Source: Bradyrhizobium sp. CCBAU 51627 (GTDB lineage Bacteria; Pseudomonadota; Alphaproteobacteria; Rhizobiales; Xanthobacteraceae). From it: a DNA stretch of 64,000 nt. The stretch is taken from contig NZ_LBJG01000017.1 of assembly GCF_028128765.1 (NCBI RefSeq), positions 1,964-65,963 of the forward strand, in the 5' to 3' direction. A program made the translations under genes and the position numbers. The notes beneath the pieces were generated by a model, which saw only the letters and a list, made by a program, of their open reading frames with translations, was not told the origin of the DNA and did no database searches. Of this stretch, positions 36,257 to 46,005 are shown one piece after another (position 1 is the stretch's first letter; the number at the start of each line of letters is the position of its first letter).

Positions 36257-37414
36257 TCAGAGGCGAGAGAAGAGCTTGCGCTCCATTCGAGTTAGGCGTT
36301 CCGGTCCTTGATCCGTAACCAACACCGTCTCACTGAAGCCCATGCCAGCTGCCATCATCAACATGTGGAACACCATTCCAGTTTCTAACACCCACTCCAC
36401 ACCTGGAACGAATTCCCGGATGAACTCGCCGGCAGAAGGACGGTAATTTAGACCTAGTGAATAACCTGCGCGGTTCGTGTATGTTTCGCGGAGGCCAGAG
36501 GCGAGGAGCGGCTCGCGACAAGCTCGGTCCACTACGCCAGCCGATGTCCCCGGTCGCATTAGCGCTATTGCTTCGTCTTGGATGCGGATGATCGTCTCAG
36601 CGATGCGTCGCTGGTCGTCGGTTGGTTGGCCCACCACCGCCGTGCGCATTAAGCGAGCCCAATACTTCTGATGGATCCCCTGGAGTTCGAAATAGACCGC
36701 ATCGCCCTGTTCGAGGCTCCGGTCGGAGTAATCTCCGTGAAGCTGATCCGTTCGGTTGCCGGACATAATGATGCCGCTCAAGGGCAATCCCGAGCCGGCG
36801 CCCACGAGCGCATTGAAAACCGCTCCCGCGACCACCCGCTCCGTCGCGCCCGGCGCGATTGCTTCAATGCCAGCGCGTATGCCGACCTCAACTTGGCGGG
36901 CCGCTTGCCGCAAGTAATCTATTTCCCGCGGCGATTTGATCAGGCGAAGTTGGTCGACAATGCGTGGCTCCCTCACCAAAGTTGCTTTCGGTAGGAGCGC
37001 TTGCAGCATCTTCCAACGTTCCACCGTTAGGAACCATGAGTGCTCATCCACCCCGATACGCCCGCCGGCCAGGCCGAAGCCATCGAGCGCCCTCCGAGCT
37101 GCATCGAGCCAAACGGGGACTGGATCAGCCGCATCTGCATAGATCGTATGGCTTTTTACCCATGACGTGCTGCGCGCGGCCGGGATTTCCATATCGCGCA
37201 AGATCAGCGTCGGCTCGCCGCTGCCTGGGACTGCAAGAGCATGATAGGAGAAATAGCCAGTCGTATAGAAACCTGTCAGGTAGAGAATATTTTCGGGTTG
37301 ATGCAGTAGCAATACGGGAAGATCATGCTTCGCCATCTCTTCTTGCGTGCGCCGCAGTCGTTCTCGATATTCTGCGACGTCGAAATCCATCCCGCTCTGC
37401 TCAGATCTATTCAC
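36257..37414 (-). CDS. M24 family creatinase-fold hydrolase (DoeA/Xaa-Pro peptidase-like)
   Basis: 385 residues. N-terminal creatinase domain (EEMAKHDLPVLLLHQPENIL, YLTGFYTTGYFSYHAL) and C-terminal pita-bread domain (from about 175). The usual metal-ligand motif LDxG is replaced by YFELQG and the GHxxG motif by GYSLGLNYRPSAGE, so it belongs to the metal-independent branch that includes ectoine hydrolase and creatinase-like enzymes rather than true aminopeptidases. Probably opens a cyclic or C-N bonded nitrogen compound imported by the adjacent ABC system. It begins 29 bases after the permease stop and ends 11 before the C26 gene, in one operon. Confidence 0.9.
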   Translation of the reverse strand: MNRSEQSGMDFDVAEYRERLRRTQEEMAKHDLPVLLLHQPENILYLTGFYTTGYFSYHALAVPGSGEPTLILRDMEIPAARSTSWVKSHTIYADAADPVPVWLDAARRALDGFGLAGGRIGVDEHSWFLTVERWKMLQALLPKATLVREPRIVDQLRLIKSPREIDYLRQAARQVEVGIRAGIEAIAPGATERVVAGAVFNALVGAGSGLPLSGIIMSGNRTDQLHGDYSDRSLEQGDAVYFELQGIHQKYWARLMRTAVVGQPTDDQRRIAETIIRIQDEAIALMRPGTSAGVVDRACREPLLASGLRETYTNRAGYSLGLNYRPSAGEFIREFVPGVEWVLETGMVFHMLMMAAGMGFSETVLVTDQGPERLTRMERKLFSRL

Positions 37415-37443
37415 CAGGTCGGCTCCTTTGGTTGTCTGCTCGC

Positions 37444-39246
37444 TTATTTGCCCCGCCGCTCACCCAATTGGCGCATAGTTTCCACGCCGGCGTAGATGAA
37501 GACTGTGAACGCGATCAACAGGCTTGAAACCGCGGCGATAGTGGGCGAGATCTCTTCGCGAATTCCCGACCACATTTGAACCGGTAGGGTTTTGGTATTT
37601 GGCCCGCTTACGAAGAGCGACAGCACCACCTCGTCGAATGATGCCAGGAAGGCAAAGAACCCTGCGACTATCAGTGCAGGACGGATGGATGGGAGCACGA
37701 TTCGCCAGATCGTAACGATACGCGAGGCCCCGAGGCTCGCGGCAGCGTGCTCAAGCCGTATGTTCTGGGCCTGCAGGCTAGCGGCGACGATCAGCACCAC
37801 CAGCGGAACGGCACCGATGCTGTGCGCTATCACCAACGCGAGAGACGTATTGATGAGTTGCAGTCGTGCAAAGAGGAAGTAGAGTGCCACCGCACTGATG
37901 ATCACCGGCACGATTAGCGGTGCGAGCATGAGCTGGTAACCGACACGGCGCATTCGCGGACTGCCGCGCACGAGTGCCATCGCAGCTGCTGAACCGACGG
38001 CAAGACTTACAAGCGCGGTAGCTATGCCGATAACCAAGCTCTGAACGGAGGCGGAGACCCAAGCATCGCTTCTGAAATAGGCCTCGTACCATTGTAGCGA
38101 GAGGCTCGGAGGCGGGAAATCGAGGAAGCGTGAAGAGCTGAACGAGATCGGAACAATAATCAGGATGGGACTGACGAGGAACGCAATAAGAATCAAGCTC
38201 ATTCCTCGCAATAGCTTACCCCCAAGCGCGAGACGCTCCCAATTTCTTGTGAGGCCAGCGGGAAAGGGGATGTGATTTCCGAGGGTGCGCACTAAGGCTG
38301 TAGCGAGGTCAATGAGCCGCACATAAGCGCTGGTTGAATGACGAGCGGTAGATATTGCTGATTGGGCAGCCCCCTGCTGAGAGCTCAGCAGGCGTTCGCT
38401 ATCGACGAAATAGTTGGAAATTGAATAGAGCACGAGCGTGACTGCGAGCAGCACCGTAGCAGCGGTGGCGGCAAGCGGCCAATTAAGAGTTCCATTCACA
38501 TAAGTGTCGATCTGCATCGGCAGTACGATTGTGTTCGGACCGCCGAGCAGTGCCGGTGTGATATAGAACCCAAGCGCGAATACGAAGACGAGCAGCCCGG
38601 CCGCGATCACGCCCGGTGCGCTCAAGGGAAAGAACACACGCCAGAAATTCTGAACCGGAGGGGCTCCGAGCGAGGCAGCAGCACGCGTCAGACCGAACGG
38701 AATCCCTCTCATTACGCTGGTGAGCACCAGCACCGTATACGGCATGAGGATGTAGACCATCGCGACAAGGACGCTGAACTGATTGTAGATAAGGTCAAGA
38801 GGCCGTTCAGTGAGGCCGAGCGCCATCAATAACTGGTTGATAACGCCAAAGCGTCCGAGGAGCACCATCCATGCGTATGTACGCACGAGGTAGCTCGTGA
38901 AGAACGACAATATAACCGCAAGCAATAGCGCCGCGGCAACCCAGGTTCGCGCCGAGACGATCCAGAAGGCAAGTGGATACCCCAATAGAAGGCAGATCAG
39001 CGTAACCTTTGTTGCCAGCGCAAAGGTGCGGGCGAGGATGATCCAGTTCGTTGGGTTACCCAAGAACTCTTGGTAATGCGCGAAGGTCGGTCCGGGATCG
39101 AGTAGGCTGAGAGATAGAAGACCAGCGAGCGGTATGAAGAAGAAGATCCCGAGCAGAAGCGCAGCCGGAGCAAGTAAGAGCGAGGGTTCGCGGTTGTCGG
39201 CCAGCCATGCGACGGCCGATCTCAGGGCGTGGAGTGACGTGGCCAT
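37444..39246 (-). CDS. Fused double permease of a spermidine/putrescine-type ABC importer
   Basis: 600 residues from the ATG at 39246, which overlaps the preceding stop as TGATG; an ATG five codons earlier is less likely. Two complete binding-protein-dependent permease domains in one chain: a PotB-like half (to about residue 290; the EAA-type loop RAAASLGAPPVQNFWRVFFP) and a PotC-like half (about 340-600; EHAAASLGASRIVTIWRIVL), each with about six membrane segments, joined by a polar linker. Most relatives encode these as two proteins. It forms the inner-membrane channel with the ATPase and binding protein of this operon. Confidence 0.92.
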   Translation of the reverse strand: MATSLHALRSAVAWLADNREPSLLLAPAALLLGIFFFIPLAGLLSLSLLDPGPTFAHYQEFLGNPTNWIILARTFALATKVTLICLLLGYPLAFWIVSARTWVAAALLLAVILSFFTSYLVRTYAWMVLLGRFGVINQLLMALGLTERPLDLIYNQFSVLVAMVYILMPYTVLVLTSVMRGIPFGLTRAAASLGAPPVQNFWRVFFPLSAPGVIAAGLLVFVFALGFYITPALLGGPNTIVLPMQIDTYVNGTLNWPLAATAATVLLAVTLVLYSISNYFVDSERLLSSQQGAAQSAISTARHSTSAYVRLIDLATALVRTLGNHIPFPAGLTRNWERLALGGKLLRGMSLILIAFLVSPILIIVPISFSSSRFLDFPPPSLSLQWYEAYFRSDAWVSASVQSLVIGIATALVSLAVGSAAAMALVRGSPRMRRVGYQLMLAPLIVPVIISAVALYFLFARLQLINTSLALVIAHSIGAVPLVVLIVAASLQAQNIRLEHAAASLGASRIVTIWRIVLPSIRPALIVAGFFAFLASFDEVVLSLFVSGPNTKTLPVQMWSGIREEISPTIAAVSSLLIAFTVFIYAGVETMRQLGERRGK

Positions 39247-40364
39247 CAGCTGGCCACCCACTTAATCCAGCGCTCGACGAGCACTTCAATGTTAGACTTG
39301 CCAGAGGAGGATTGGGCACCCCAGTATGCCAGATTTCGGAAGAATTGTTTGTCAATATTCTCGGGTGCCGTGGGCAGCTTGGCGGCGATCTTGGGCTCGA
39401 TGTATTTAAAGGCGGCGCGATTTAGCGGACCATAAAAAATGAGATTGTTGAGGCGAGCTTGCGCCTGCGCATTGGCTTGGTAGGCTACAAACCGCATAGC
39501 CGCATCCCGGTTTTTCGCGCCCTTCAGCACGACCCAGTGAAGCGCGCTGAGCTCCCCTTCGTCCCACTGGTAATCAACGGCGGCACCCTGGGCCTTAAGG
39601 TATTCTATATTGCCATTGAATGCTGAAGCCAGTGCGACCTGACGATCCGACAGCAGCTGGTTTACGGCGGCTCCATCGGTCCAGAATTTCGTAATGTGCG
39701 GCTTGATGCGATCGAGGGACATAAACGCCTTGTCGAAGTCGATTGGGTACAGCTTGTCCTTGGGAACGCCGGCCGCCAGCAACGCAAACTCGACCGTGGT
39801 AGGATCTCCGTTCGCACATGCCCTGAGGGAGCGTGGTCCCGGAAACTTGCTGGTGTCCCAAAACTCGGCCCATGAGCGCGGGCGTGGCTTGTCGGCGGGG
39901 TATTCGGCCGTTGAGAATCCCATAACCGTGCTGAAGACGTACGAGCCTACGGCGTATTTTGCCTTTGCTTCAGGCAGCAGATTGTCCAGCGTTTCTTTGT
40001 CGAACGCCCCATAATCGATTTCCTCGAGGTACTTGTGCGCATCCGGTCGAAAAGCGGGCCGGGATAGCTCCACTACATCCCATTGCACGTTGTTGCTATC
40101 GACCTGCGCCTTGATCTTCGCCTCTTCGGCCGGAGACACATAAGTCACCTTGATACTCGTCTCGCGTTGGAAGGGATCAATTACTGCTTTGCGGATCGCC
40201 TCCTCATACACTCCGCCGCCGGAGACTACGACAAGCGCTGATTCTTGTGCCCGCAGGATGCCTGGGGCGCCAATAGCGAGCGCCGCTCCGCCCGCCGCCG
40301 CCCCCATGCCTGCTAAGGCCTGACGTCGGGTCGGCCGTCCGGATTTGATGATCGGGTACGTCAT
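39246..40364 (-). CDS. ABC transporter periplasmic substrate-binding protein (PotD/type 2)
   Basis: 372 residues. A twin-arginine style leader (GRPTRRQALAGMGAAAGGAA, cleavage after LRA) targets it to the periplasm. The mature part resembles PotD/PotF-like and 2-aminoethylphosphonate-type binding proteins (VVVSGGGVYEEAIRKAVIDP, VTYVSPAEEAKIKAQVDSNN, RSWAEFWDTSKFPGPRSLRA). The ligand cannot be read; polyamines or other cationic amino compounds are plausible. Lies 12 bases after the ATPase gene and overlaps the permease start. Confidence 0.92.
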   Translation of the reverse strand: MTYPIIKSGRPTRRQALAGMGAAAGGAALAIGAPGILRAQESALVVVSGGGVYEEAIRKAVIDPFQRETSIKVTYVSPAEEAKIKAQVDSNNVQWDVVELSRPAFRPDAHKYLEEIDYGAFDKETLDNLLPEAKAKYAVGSYVFSTVMGFSTAEYPADKPRPRSWAEFWDTSKFPGPRSLRACANGDPTTVEFALLAAGVPKDKLYPIDFDKAFMSLDRIKPHITKFWTDGAAVNQLLSDRQVALASAFNGNIEYLKAQGAAVDYQWDEGELSALHWVVLKGAKNRDAAMRFVAYQANAQAQARLNNLIFYGPLNRAAFKYIEPKIAAKLPTAPENIDKQFFRNLAYWGAQSSSGKSNIEVLVERWIKWVAS

Positions 40365-40376
40365 GAAATCTCTCCC

Positions 40377-41561
40377 TTATGAAGGCACGATTGCGAGACG
40401 ATGTTCTGTGGTGACCGACGGCATTACCGACGTGGCGTTGTCATTGCCAACCGCACGCTCCGTTTGACCTTTCGGCTCACCGGCAAGAAGGCGCCCGTCC
40501 CGCTCATCCCAACCAATTCTCAATTGTTCGCCAATCTGGAATCGGGGAGAAGAGGCGTGGCGCGGAGCGGCCGCAACAACGAACACCGGAGCGGCGGCGC
40601 GCAAAAGGATGCGGTATTTAACGACGTTTCCGCAATATACGACTTCTTCGACCACACCGTCGAATTCATTGTCAGCACGCGACCCAGCAACAAGAGGAAT
40701 GATCTTCTCGGGTCGGATCATGAGAGTGACGGCTCCCGAATCGTGCTCAAACCCCTGCGACGTCGAACGAACCTGCAGGCCGCCCACGTTGAGAACGACG
40801 GTATGATCTGTTTTTGCAACAAGTTGCGCGTCAAGGAAGTTGGATTCGCCAATGAAGCTCGCGACAAAATGCGTTCGTGGACTCTCGTATATTTCTTCCG
40901 GCGTCCCGATCTGTTCGACCCTGCCTTCATTCATCACAATAATCCGATCGGACATCGTGAGAGCTTCGCCCTGATCATGGGTAACGAAAGCTACGGTTGT
41001 TCCGAGTGATCTTTGGAGGCGCTTCAATTCGAGCTGCATGTGCTCTCGAAGCTGCTTGTCGAGCGCGCCGAGCGGTTCATCCATTAGGATCACGCCTGGG
41101 CGGAATACGAGTGCCCGCGCCAGTGCGACTCGCTGTTGCTGTCCACCGGACAGTTCGTGAGGCATACGCCCTTCGTACCCGCCGAGCTGAACGAGGTTGA
41201 GCGCTTGGACGACACCGGCTCGAAGGTCGGGGCCGGATAGTCCGCGCATCTTGAGCGCGAACGCTACATTCTCGAAAACGGAGAGATGTGGAAAAAGCGC
41301 GTAGTTCTGAAACACGACCCCAATGTTTCGCCTGTGAACTGGAACCCCAATTACCGGTCGGGCTCCGATGAAAACTTGGCCAGAGGTCGGTGTTTCGAAA
41401 CCCGCAACCATCATCAACGTCGTGGTTTTGCCCGAACCGCTTGGCCCGAGAAACGAGACAAATTCACCAGCCGCGATCTCAACCGAGACGTCGTGAACCG
41501 CTTGCACGCCGCCGTACTGTTTAGAAAGCCGTTCCAGGCGCAGCGGTTCTCCACCCGACAT
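40377..41561 (-). CDS. ABC transporter ATP-binding protein (PotA-like)
   Basis: 394 residues. Walker A GPSGSGKTT at 39-47, signature LSGGQQQRVALARAL, Walker B VILMDEPLGALD and the switch His in AFVTHDQGEA are intact, followed by a C-terminal TOBE domain as in PotA/FbpC-type ATPases. First gene of the transport/catabolic operon, divergent from iclR across an 89-base region with a palindromic operator. A 5' fragment of this gene is duplicated in decayed form at 23632-23790. Confidence 0.95.
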   Translation of the reverse strand: MSGGEPLRLERLSKQYGGVQAVHDVSVEIAAGEFVSFLGPSGSGKTTTLMMVAGFETPTSGQVFIGARPVIGVPVHRRNIGVVFQNYALFPHLSVFENVAFALKMRGLSGPDLRAGVVQALNLVQLGGYEGRMPHELSGGQQQRVALARALVFRPGVILMDEPLGALDKQLREHMQLELKRLQRSLGTTVAFVTHDQGEALTMSDRIIVMNEGRVEQIGTPEEIYESPRTHFVASFIGESNFLDAQLVAKTDHTVVLNVGGLQVRSTSQGFEHDSGAVTLMIRPEKIIPLVAGSRADNEFDGVVEEVVYCGNVVKYRILLRAAAPVFVVAAAPRHASSPRFQIGEQLRIGWDERDGRLLAGEPKGQTERAVGNDNATSVMPSVTTEHRLAIVPS

Positions 41562-41574
41562 TCACCTCTCCCTG

Positions 41575-41589
41575 TTGCAAATAGTGCAA
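41575..41589. promoter_or_regulatory. Palindromic operator between ABC operon and iclR
   Basis: TTGCAAATAGTGCAA is a perfect inverted repeat (five-base arms, five-base spacer), followed by a related TGTTGCATAA block. Position between divergent genes and conservation in the decayed copy at 23796 support a role as the IclR regulator's binding site. Confidence 0.6.
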
Positions 41590-41650
41590 TTATGTTGCAT
41601 AAAGTGACAGGCGCATGAATGCCTGTCAAGCGGAACCAAAGGAACTTTCG

Positions 41651-42526
41651 ATGAGCTTGGAGAAACGTTCCGCACGCAGTCGCGGCCCGGCTAGCGGCGA
41701 GGTTACGACCGTGCAACGCGCATTGAATCTGCTCAGAGTGATCGGCGCGAGTGAGAAGCCGATCGGTGTGAACGAGATCGCGCGTCGGCTAGGAAAACAT
41801 GCAAGTGCAGTTTCGAGAACTCTTGCAACCCTCGAGCACAACGGATTTGTCGAACGCGAGGCGGAAACCGGACGGTTTGTGCTTGGCGTTGAGCTTATCG
41901 CGCTCGCGAGCACGCTCCTTGCTGAACTCGATGTGGTCAGCGTGGCGCGACCTTATCTCGAAGAACTTGCCGAGAGCTCGAGGGAAACGGCCTCGCTCAG
42001 CCTTTGGAATAAGGTAGAGGCCATTAACATCGAGCATGTTCTTGGCCCCGGATCGATTAAGCATGTTGCGGCACCAGGTCGCCGCAACCCAGCGCATTGC
42101 ACTGCTACTGGAAAAGCGATGCTGTCTCAAATGCCCAACTCGACTCTAGAAGATGTTCTGGCGGTCGGCCTCGTATCTTATACGGAGCGGACAATAACTG
42201 ATGTGGATATGCTTGAACGTGAACTGTCGTCCATTCGTGCACGAGGATACGCGGTGAATGTGGGAGAGTTTATTCCTGAGATCGCCTCTATCGCGGCCGT
42301 CATCTACGATCGAAGAGGGCGAGTTGCGGCCGCAATTGCAGTCACAATGCCTGTCTTTCATTTTACTCAACAAAGTGAACAGCAATTGGCGCCTCTTGTG
42401 GTGAATGCGGCGACGACTATCTCTCGCCGTCTAGGATACGTAGCGCCCCGCTCTGGAGATCGCGGTCAAGGTACGTCCGACAGCCACCCAGCAGTAAATT
42501 CAAAGCTTTACGAGCCGCGAAGATGA
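41651..42526 (+). CDS. IclR-family transcriptional regulator
   Basis: 291 residues from the ATG at 41651 (AAAGGAAC precedes it; the frame is open upstream to 41615 but has no better start). N-terminal winged helix (ALNLLRVIGASEKPIGVNEI, HASAVSRTLATLEHNGFVER) and C-terminal IclR effector domain (GRRNPAHCTATGKAMLSQMP, RGYAVNVGEF). Divergent from the PotA-like gene, so it most likely controls the ABC/M24/C26 operon and itself. The inducer is unknown. The 5' end has a decayed duplicate at about 23850-23975. Confidence 0.93.
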   Translation: MSLEKRSARSRGPASGEVTTVQRALNLLRVIGASEKPIGVNEIARRLGKHASAVSRTLATLEHNGFVEREAETGRFVLGVELIALASTLLAELDVVSVARPYLEELAESSRETASLSLWNKVEAINIEHVLGPGSIKHVAAPGRRNPAHCTATGKAMLSQMPNSTLEDVLAVGLVSYTERTITDVDMLERELSSIRARGYAVNVGEFIPEIASIAAVIYDRRGRVAAAIAVTMPVFHFTQQSEQQLAPLVVNAATTISRRLGYVAPRSGDRGQGTSDSHPAVNSKLYEPRR

Positions 42527-42699
42527 TGGTCGCGTCTAGAAGGGGTGGCAGGCGCGCATCGCGCGCGCTTGCTTCTGTCAATAAAGGAGAGGCCCCTGGC
42601 TCCGATCTGGATGACCTCCAATGAAGCGGCGCCGCTTTCAAGCGCTACTGCGATGCGGTGGAATGATCGCAAAGCTCCGAGCCGTGAGAAACAGCTCGA

Positions 42700-43138
42700 C
42701 GGTCATCCGCCTGTGATGTCATTTCGTGACGCCGAAGAACAGGAAGAAAATCCAGTGGAAGCTGATCAAAGATCTGCCCGTTGGTTCCCGCACTGACGCC
42801 ATTGAGAAGCTCGAATGGTACGCTTTGAGATGGAAGATCGAGGTGTTCCACAAGATCCTACTGCCCAGCGTCTGACCAATCTGATCTCGCTATTTTGCAT
42901 CCTGAGTTGGCGGGTCTTCCGGATGACGATGCTCAGCCGTTCCACCCCAGACGCGCCGCCACCCCTCGCGTTGACTGCGACCGAAATCAGCGTGCTCGAT
43001 CGCCTCGTCAACGACAAACCAAAAGCAAGACAGAAAGCACTCTCGCACTATCTGATCAAGATCGCCCGGCTCGGCGGGTATCTCGCCCGCGCCAGCGGTC
43101 CGCCGCCGGGCAATACCGTCATGTGGCGCGGGCTGTAC
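42700..43138 (+). mobile_element. IS4-type transposase C-terminal remnant
   Basis: Plus-strand fragments KKIQWKLIKDLPVGSRTDAI..KLEWYALRWKIEVFHKIL, then in another frame RLTNLISLFCILSWRVFRMT, HYLIKIARLGGYLARA and GNTVMWRGL correspond in order to the C-terminal third of an IS4/Tn5-like transposase. Stops and frame changes show it is dead. It ends exactly where the duplicated pectinase segment begins. Confidence 0.75.
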
Positions 43139-44113
43139 AAAATATGATCCGCGCGCTCAAGGCGCGAGGATTCCGGTCTATCGGCAAATTGTCCTCCGTC
43201 ATGTGCATGGCGACGCTGGTGTTTGCTGATGCGCGGCTTAGACGAGGGGCATAAACTTGACGTGACACTCGCACTTCTGGCGGGATATTTCTGCATCCCC
43301 GCGGCGTACGCTCATCCACTGTTGGTGTCGCATGCCGGAAATGCAGACTATCACTCCGTGCAGCAAGCCATCGACGCATTGCCGGAGGAAGGCGAAAATA
43401 TCCAGATCGCGCCGGGCGTCTATCGCGAGAAGGTCAAAATCTCCAAATCCGGTATTCATATCGAAGGGACTGGCAGGAAGCCGGAGGATACGGTCATTGT
43501 GTATGGCGACGGCGCGATCAATGTAGGAGGAACCGCCCGTTCGGCTACGCTGGATGCCGCCGGCGATGACTTCCGGCTTGAGAATCTGACAATCCAGAAC
43601 GACTACGTCCTCAATCCGGCCAATCCACCTTCGCAGGCGGTAGCGCTATCCGTTACCGGAGACAGGAACGTCAATACGCGCGTCCGCCTGCTCGGCGCTC
43701 AGGACCCGCTATTTGCCAGCAAGGGACCAAACGGCAGAATGTCACGACGATACTTCTCGAACTGCTACATCGAAGGGCATGCTGCGCGCTGTATCGCACT
43801 TGGCCGCCCCTGACGCCTCTACGCCGCCGTAGTCTTCCTGTCGGCGAAGATAGTTGCCCCCGTGATCGCGGAAGGGTGGCGCGAATGGACGCCCGGCAAG
43901 ACCAATACGTTGAGGACAAGCTACTATGCTGAATACAGATCCTTCGGCGTCGGGGCTAACCCTTCAGGCCGCAGGCCTCATTCCCATCAACTGACAGATG
44001 GCGAAGCTGCGAGATGGTCGCTGAGCGTGTTCTTCGGGGGTGTCACAGATTGGCTGCCAACGAACCATCAGGATGGAACAAAGAGCAACGTTCACGGTGA
44101 AGGGGTTCGATAA
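43139..44113 (+). pseudogene. Decayed second copy: polygalacturonase 3' piece fused to broken pectinesterase
   Basis: From 43139 the DNA matches the polygalacturonase from 10618, up to the HKLDVTL codons, then jumps to the pectinesterase signal-peptide region (LLAGYFCIPAAYA), producing a fused frame 43223-43813. Later the catalytic VDFIFGNA segment is deleted (IEGHAARCIALGRP) and the Trp of LGRPW has become a stop codon. The remaining 3' part (EGWREWTPGKTNT onwards) is open but cut off. GAQDPLF replaces GAQDTLF. No active enzyme can be made. Confidence 0.88.
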
Positions 44114-44590
44114 CGATCCTCGGACGAATGAGGGGAGGGAGTCTGATTGTGATAGAGCGTCGTGTACAGCACCACCCAACTGCCGCCGGAATCAAACCGA
44201 CAGAAGGGGCGCTCAGCGCCTTGCGCAGATCTCCGGAGAACGAAATGGGCTGATGCTTCGCGGCCATCTTCGTTCGGCCAGTGGATGGTCAGGCCCCTCG
44301 TAGCTCAGCCAGCAGCCGTCGCCTCGCTCGGCCGATTCGCGCGGTGCAAGTACGTTGGAGTCCGTGGTTCTTCCATGCCGGCCCCGTACAAACGCGCGTA
44401 TCGGCTCTCCGATTTCGACAATTCGCTCGTATCCATGCGGCCCTGCGATAGCAGCCGACGAGCATCCGCATCATCGCGAGATCGGCCATCGCCGCTTTAG
44501 GGAAACACCCGCTGGAATGAGTCGAGCAGCGCCGGTTTCTAGATCGGCGCGGCGCTCCGCTTGCTGCGCATCACGTGAAGGCTCTCGGGC
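43141..44590 (+). repeat. Segmental duplication, decayed copy (pairs with 10620-12865)
   Basis: Same orientation as the intact copy; three internal deletions. Similarity continues past the pectinesterase through non-coding sequence (for example CGCAGATCTCCGGAGAACGA at about 44222) to roughly 44590. Confidence 0.85.
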
Positions 44591-44654
44591 ACAAACCGGC
44601 GCACCAGAGGGAAACTGTAGCAGGAATTAACAGGCTCCTGCAGCAAAGCTGGCT

Positions 44655-45999
44655 TCACAGGGTAGGGCCGAGATCATTGAGCTCCTTGTCTCTTAGAGCG
44701 CCCTTGATCTCACGGGCGATTTCTTTACGAACTGCGGCACCCAACTCTCGCTTGGCATCCTCGATGAGGCTAGCTTCGGCCCCGGTCAGGCCTTGGTCGG
44801 CGAGCTGTTGCTCCATCCGGCTGTCGAACTCCTTTCCCATTGCAGCAATGAGCTGGTCCTGCGTGCTGGCGTGGTCCTCCGGTGCGATGCGACGCACCAC
44901 ATCGTCCCAAGGCTGCCAGTCCATTGCCAAATAGTCGGCAAATTCGGCCGCCTCCCTGTCCCGCACGGATGTCTCTGCCTTATCAACGTCAGAGTCGGTG
45001 ACGCCGGAGACCTCAAAGAATCGCATGTCCGGAGCGACGTGTTGTAGTCCCAGCCGCTCGCGCAGTTTGTTCTGATAGGCAAGAAAGACCTCAATGGCCT
45101 CGATGTCTTCGACGTTGTCGACCGAGCCGAGCGAGTGAGCCTTATCGCGCGCGATCGCCTCGAGCGCGTCCATGCGGAACATGACGCGCCCCAAATCGAC
45201 CAGATCGGCAAGCCGTTCCTTGTTGTCATAGAGGCCGTTTTCGACTTCCGCGATGAGGCGGGCGGTCTGCATACCGTTCCAGGTTAATGTTCTGCGATCC
45301 TCGCAGGTCTGGTTGGCGTCCCATGCCAGTTGAAAGTACTGGGCACGCAATTGGGGGGGGCCGCGTGCCGCAGATCGTTGGCCACCGATTGCCGGAATCC
45401 TTCATTGCCAGAGTTGACGGAGTCGAACAGCTTGCCGAGGAAAAGCCCGTATTCCCGAGCGCCCGGCTCTTGCGCAAAGTTCTGCCAAGCGGCAAGCACC
45501 TCCCGATCGCCCTCCTGTGGATCGCTCTTGAGCCATTCTGCAACTGTTTCAGCAAGCGCATCGGCCTGTTCATCGTCCGTCTCGGAGGCTTCACTTTCAA
45601 CGTCGCGCGAAAGGTGGACAGTCGGACCGACAAAACCCTCCGCGCTTAGGACTGTACTCAGGTTCGTCAGCACCTGCTCAGATAGCGGATTATCAGTCAG
45701 AACTATGGTGGCAGCAGCGCCGAAGCCCGTCAGCAGGTCCTCAGGCAAACTCGTCAAATGGTTTTGGCTTACGTCGAGAAACTCGAGCGAAGCTGGGAGA
45801 GCCGGCGGCAGATCCGTCAGTTGATTTTGGCTTACGTCGAGAAACTCGAGCATAGCAGGCAGTGCCACCGGCAGGCTCTTCTGCTGATTGTGGCTGACGT
45901 GGAGAAATTGGAGCGAAGCAGGGAGGGGTTCGGGTAGGTTCAGCAACCGATTGTAGTTGGCGCCAAGAAATTGGAGCCCGGCAGGCAGGACGGCAGGTA
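44655..45999 (-). pseudogene. nopM: LRR-NEL E3 ubiquitin ligase effector (NopM-like), 5'-truncated and frameshifted
   Basis: Minus-strand translation gives about five leucine-rich repeats of the LP..LP.SL..L.VS.N type, then a NEL (novel E3 ligase) domain with the catalytic Cys in QTCEDRRTLTWNGM. The first frame ends in a G8 run (45353-45360 on the plus strand). Nine bases would give the continuous reading HAAPPQLRAQYFQ, matching the paralogue, so one base is missing and the NEL catalytic part (44655-45350) is out of frame. The 5' end stops at about 45999 inside an LRR, joined head to head with the next gene; secretion signal, promoter and tts box are gone. Such effectors are T3SS-delivered and ubiquitinate host proteins. 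Confidence 0.82.
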
Positions 46000-46005
46000 A
46001 CCGCT

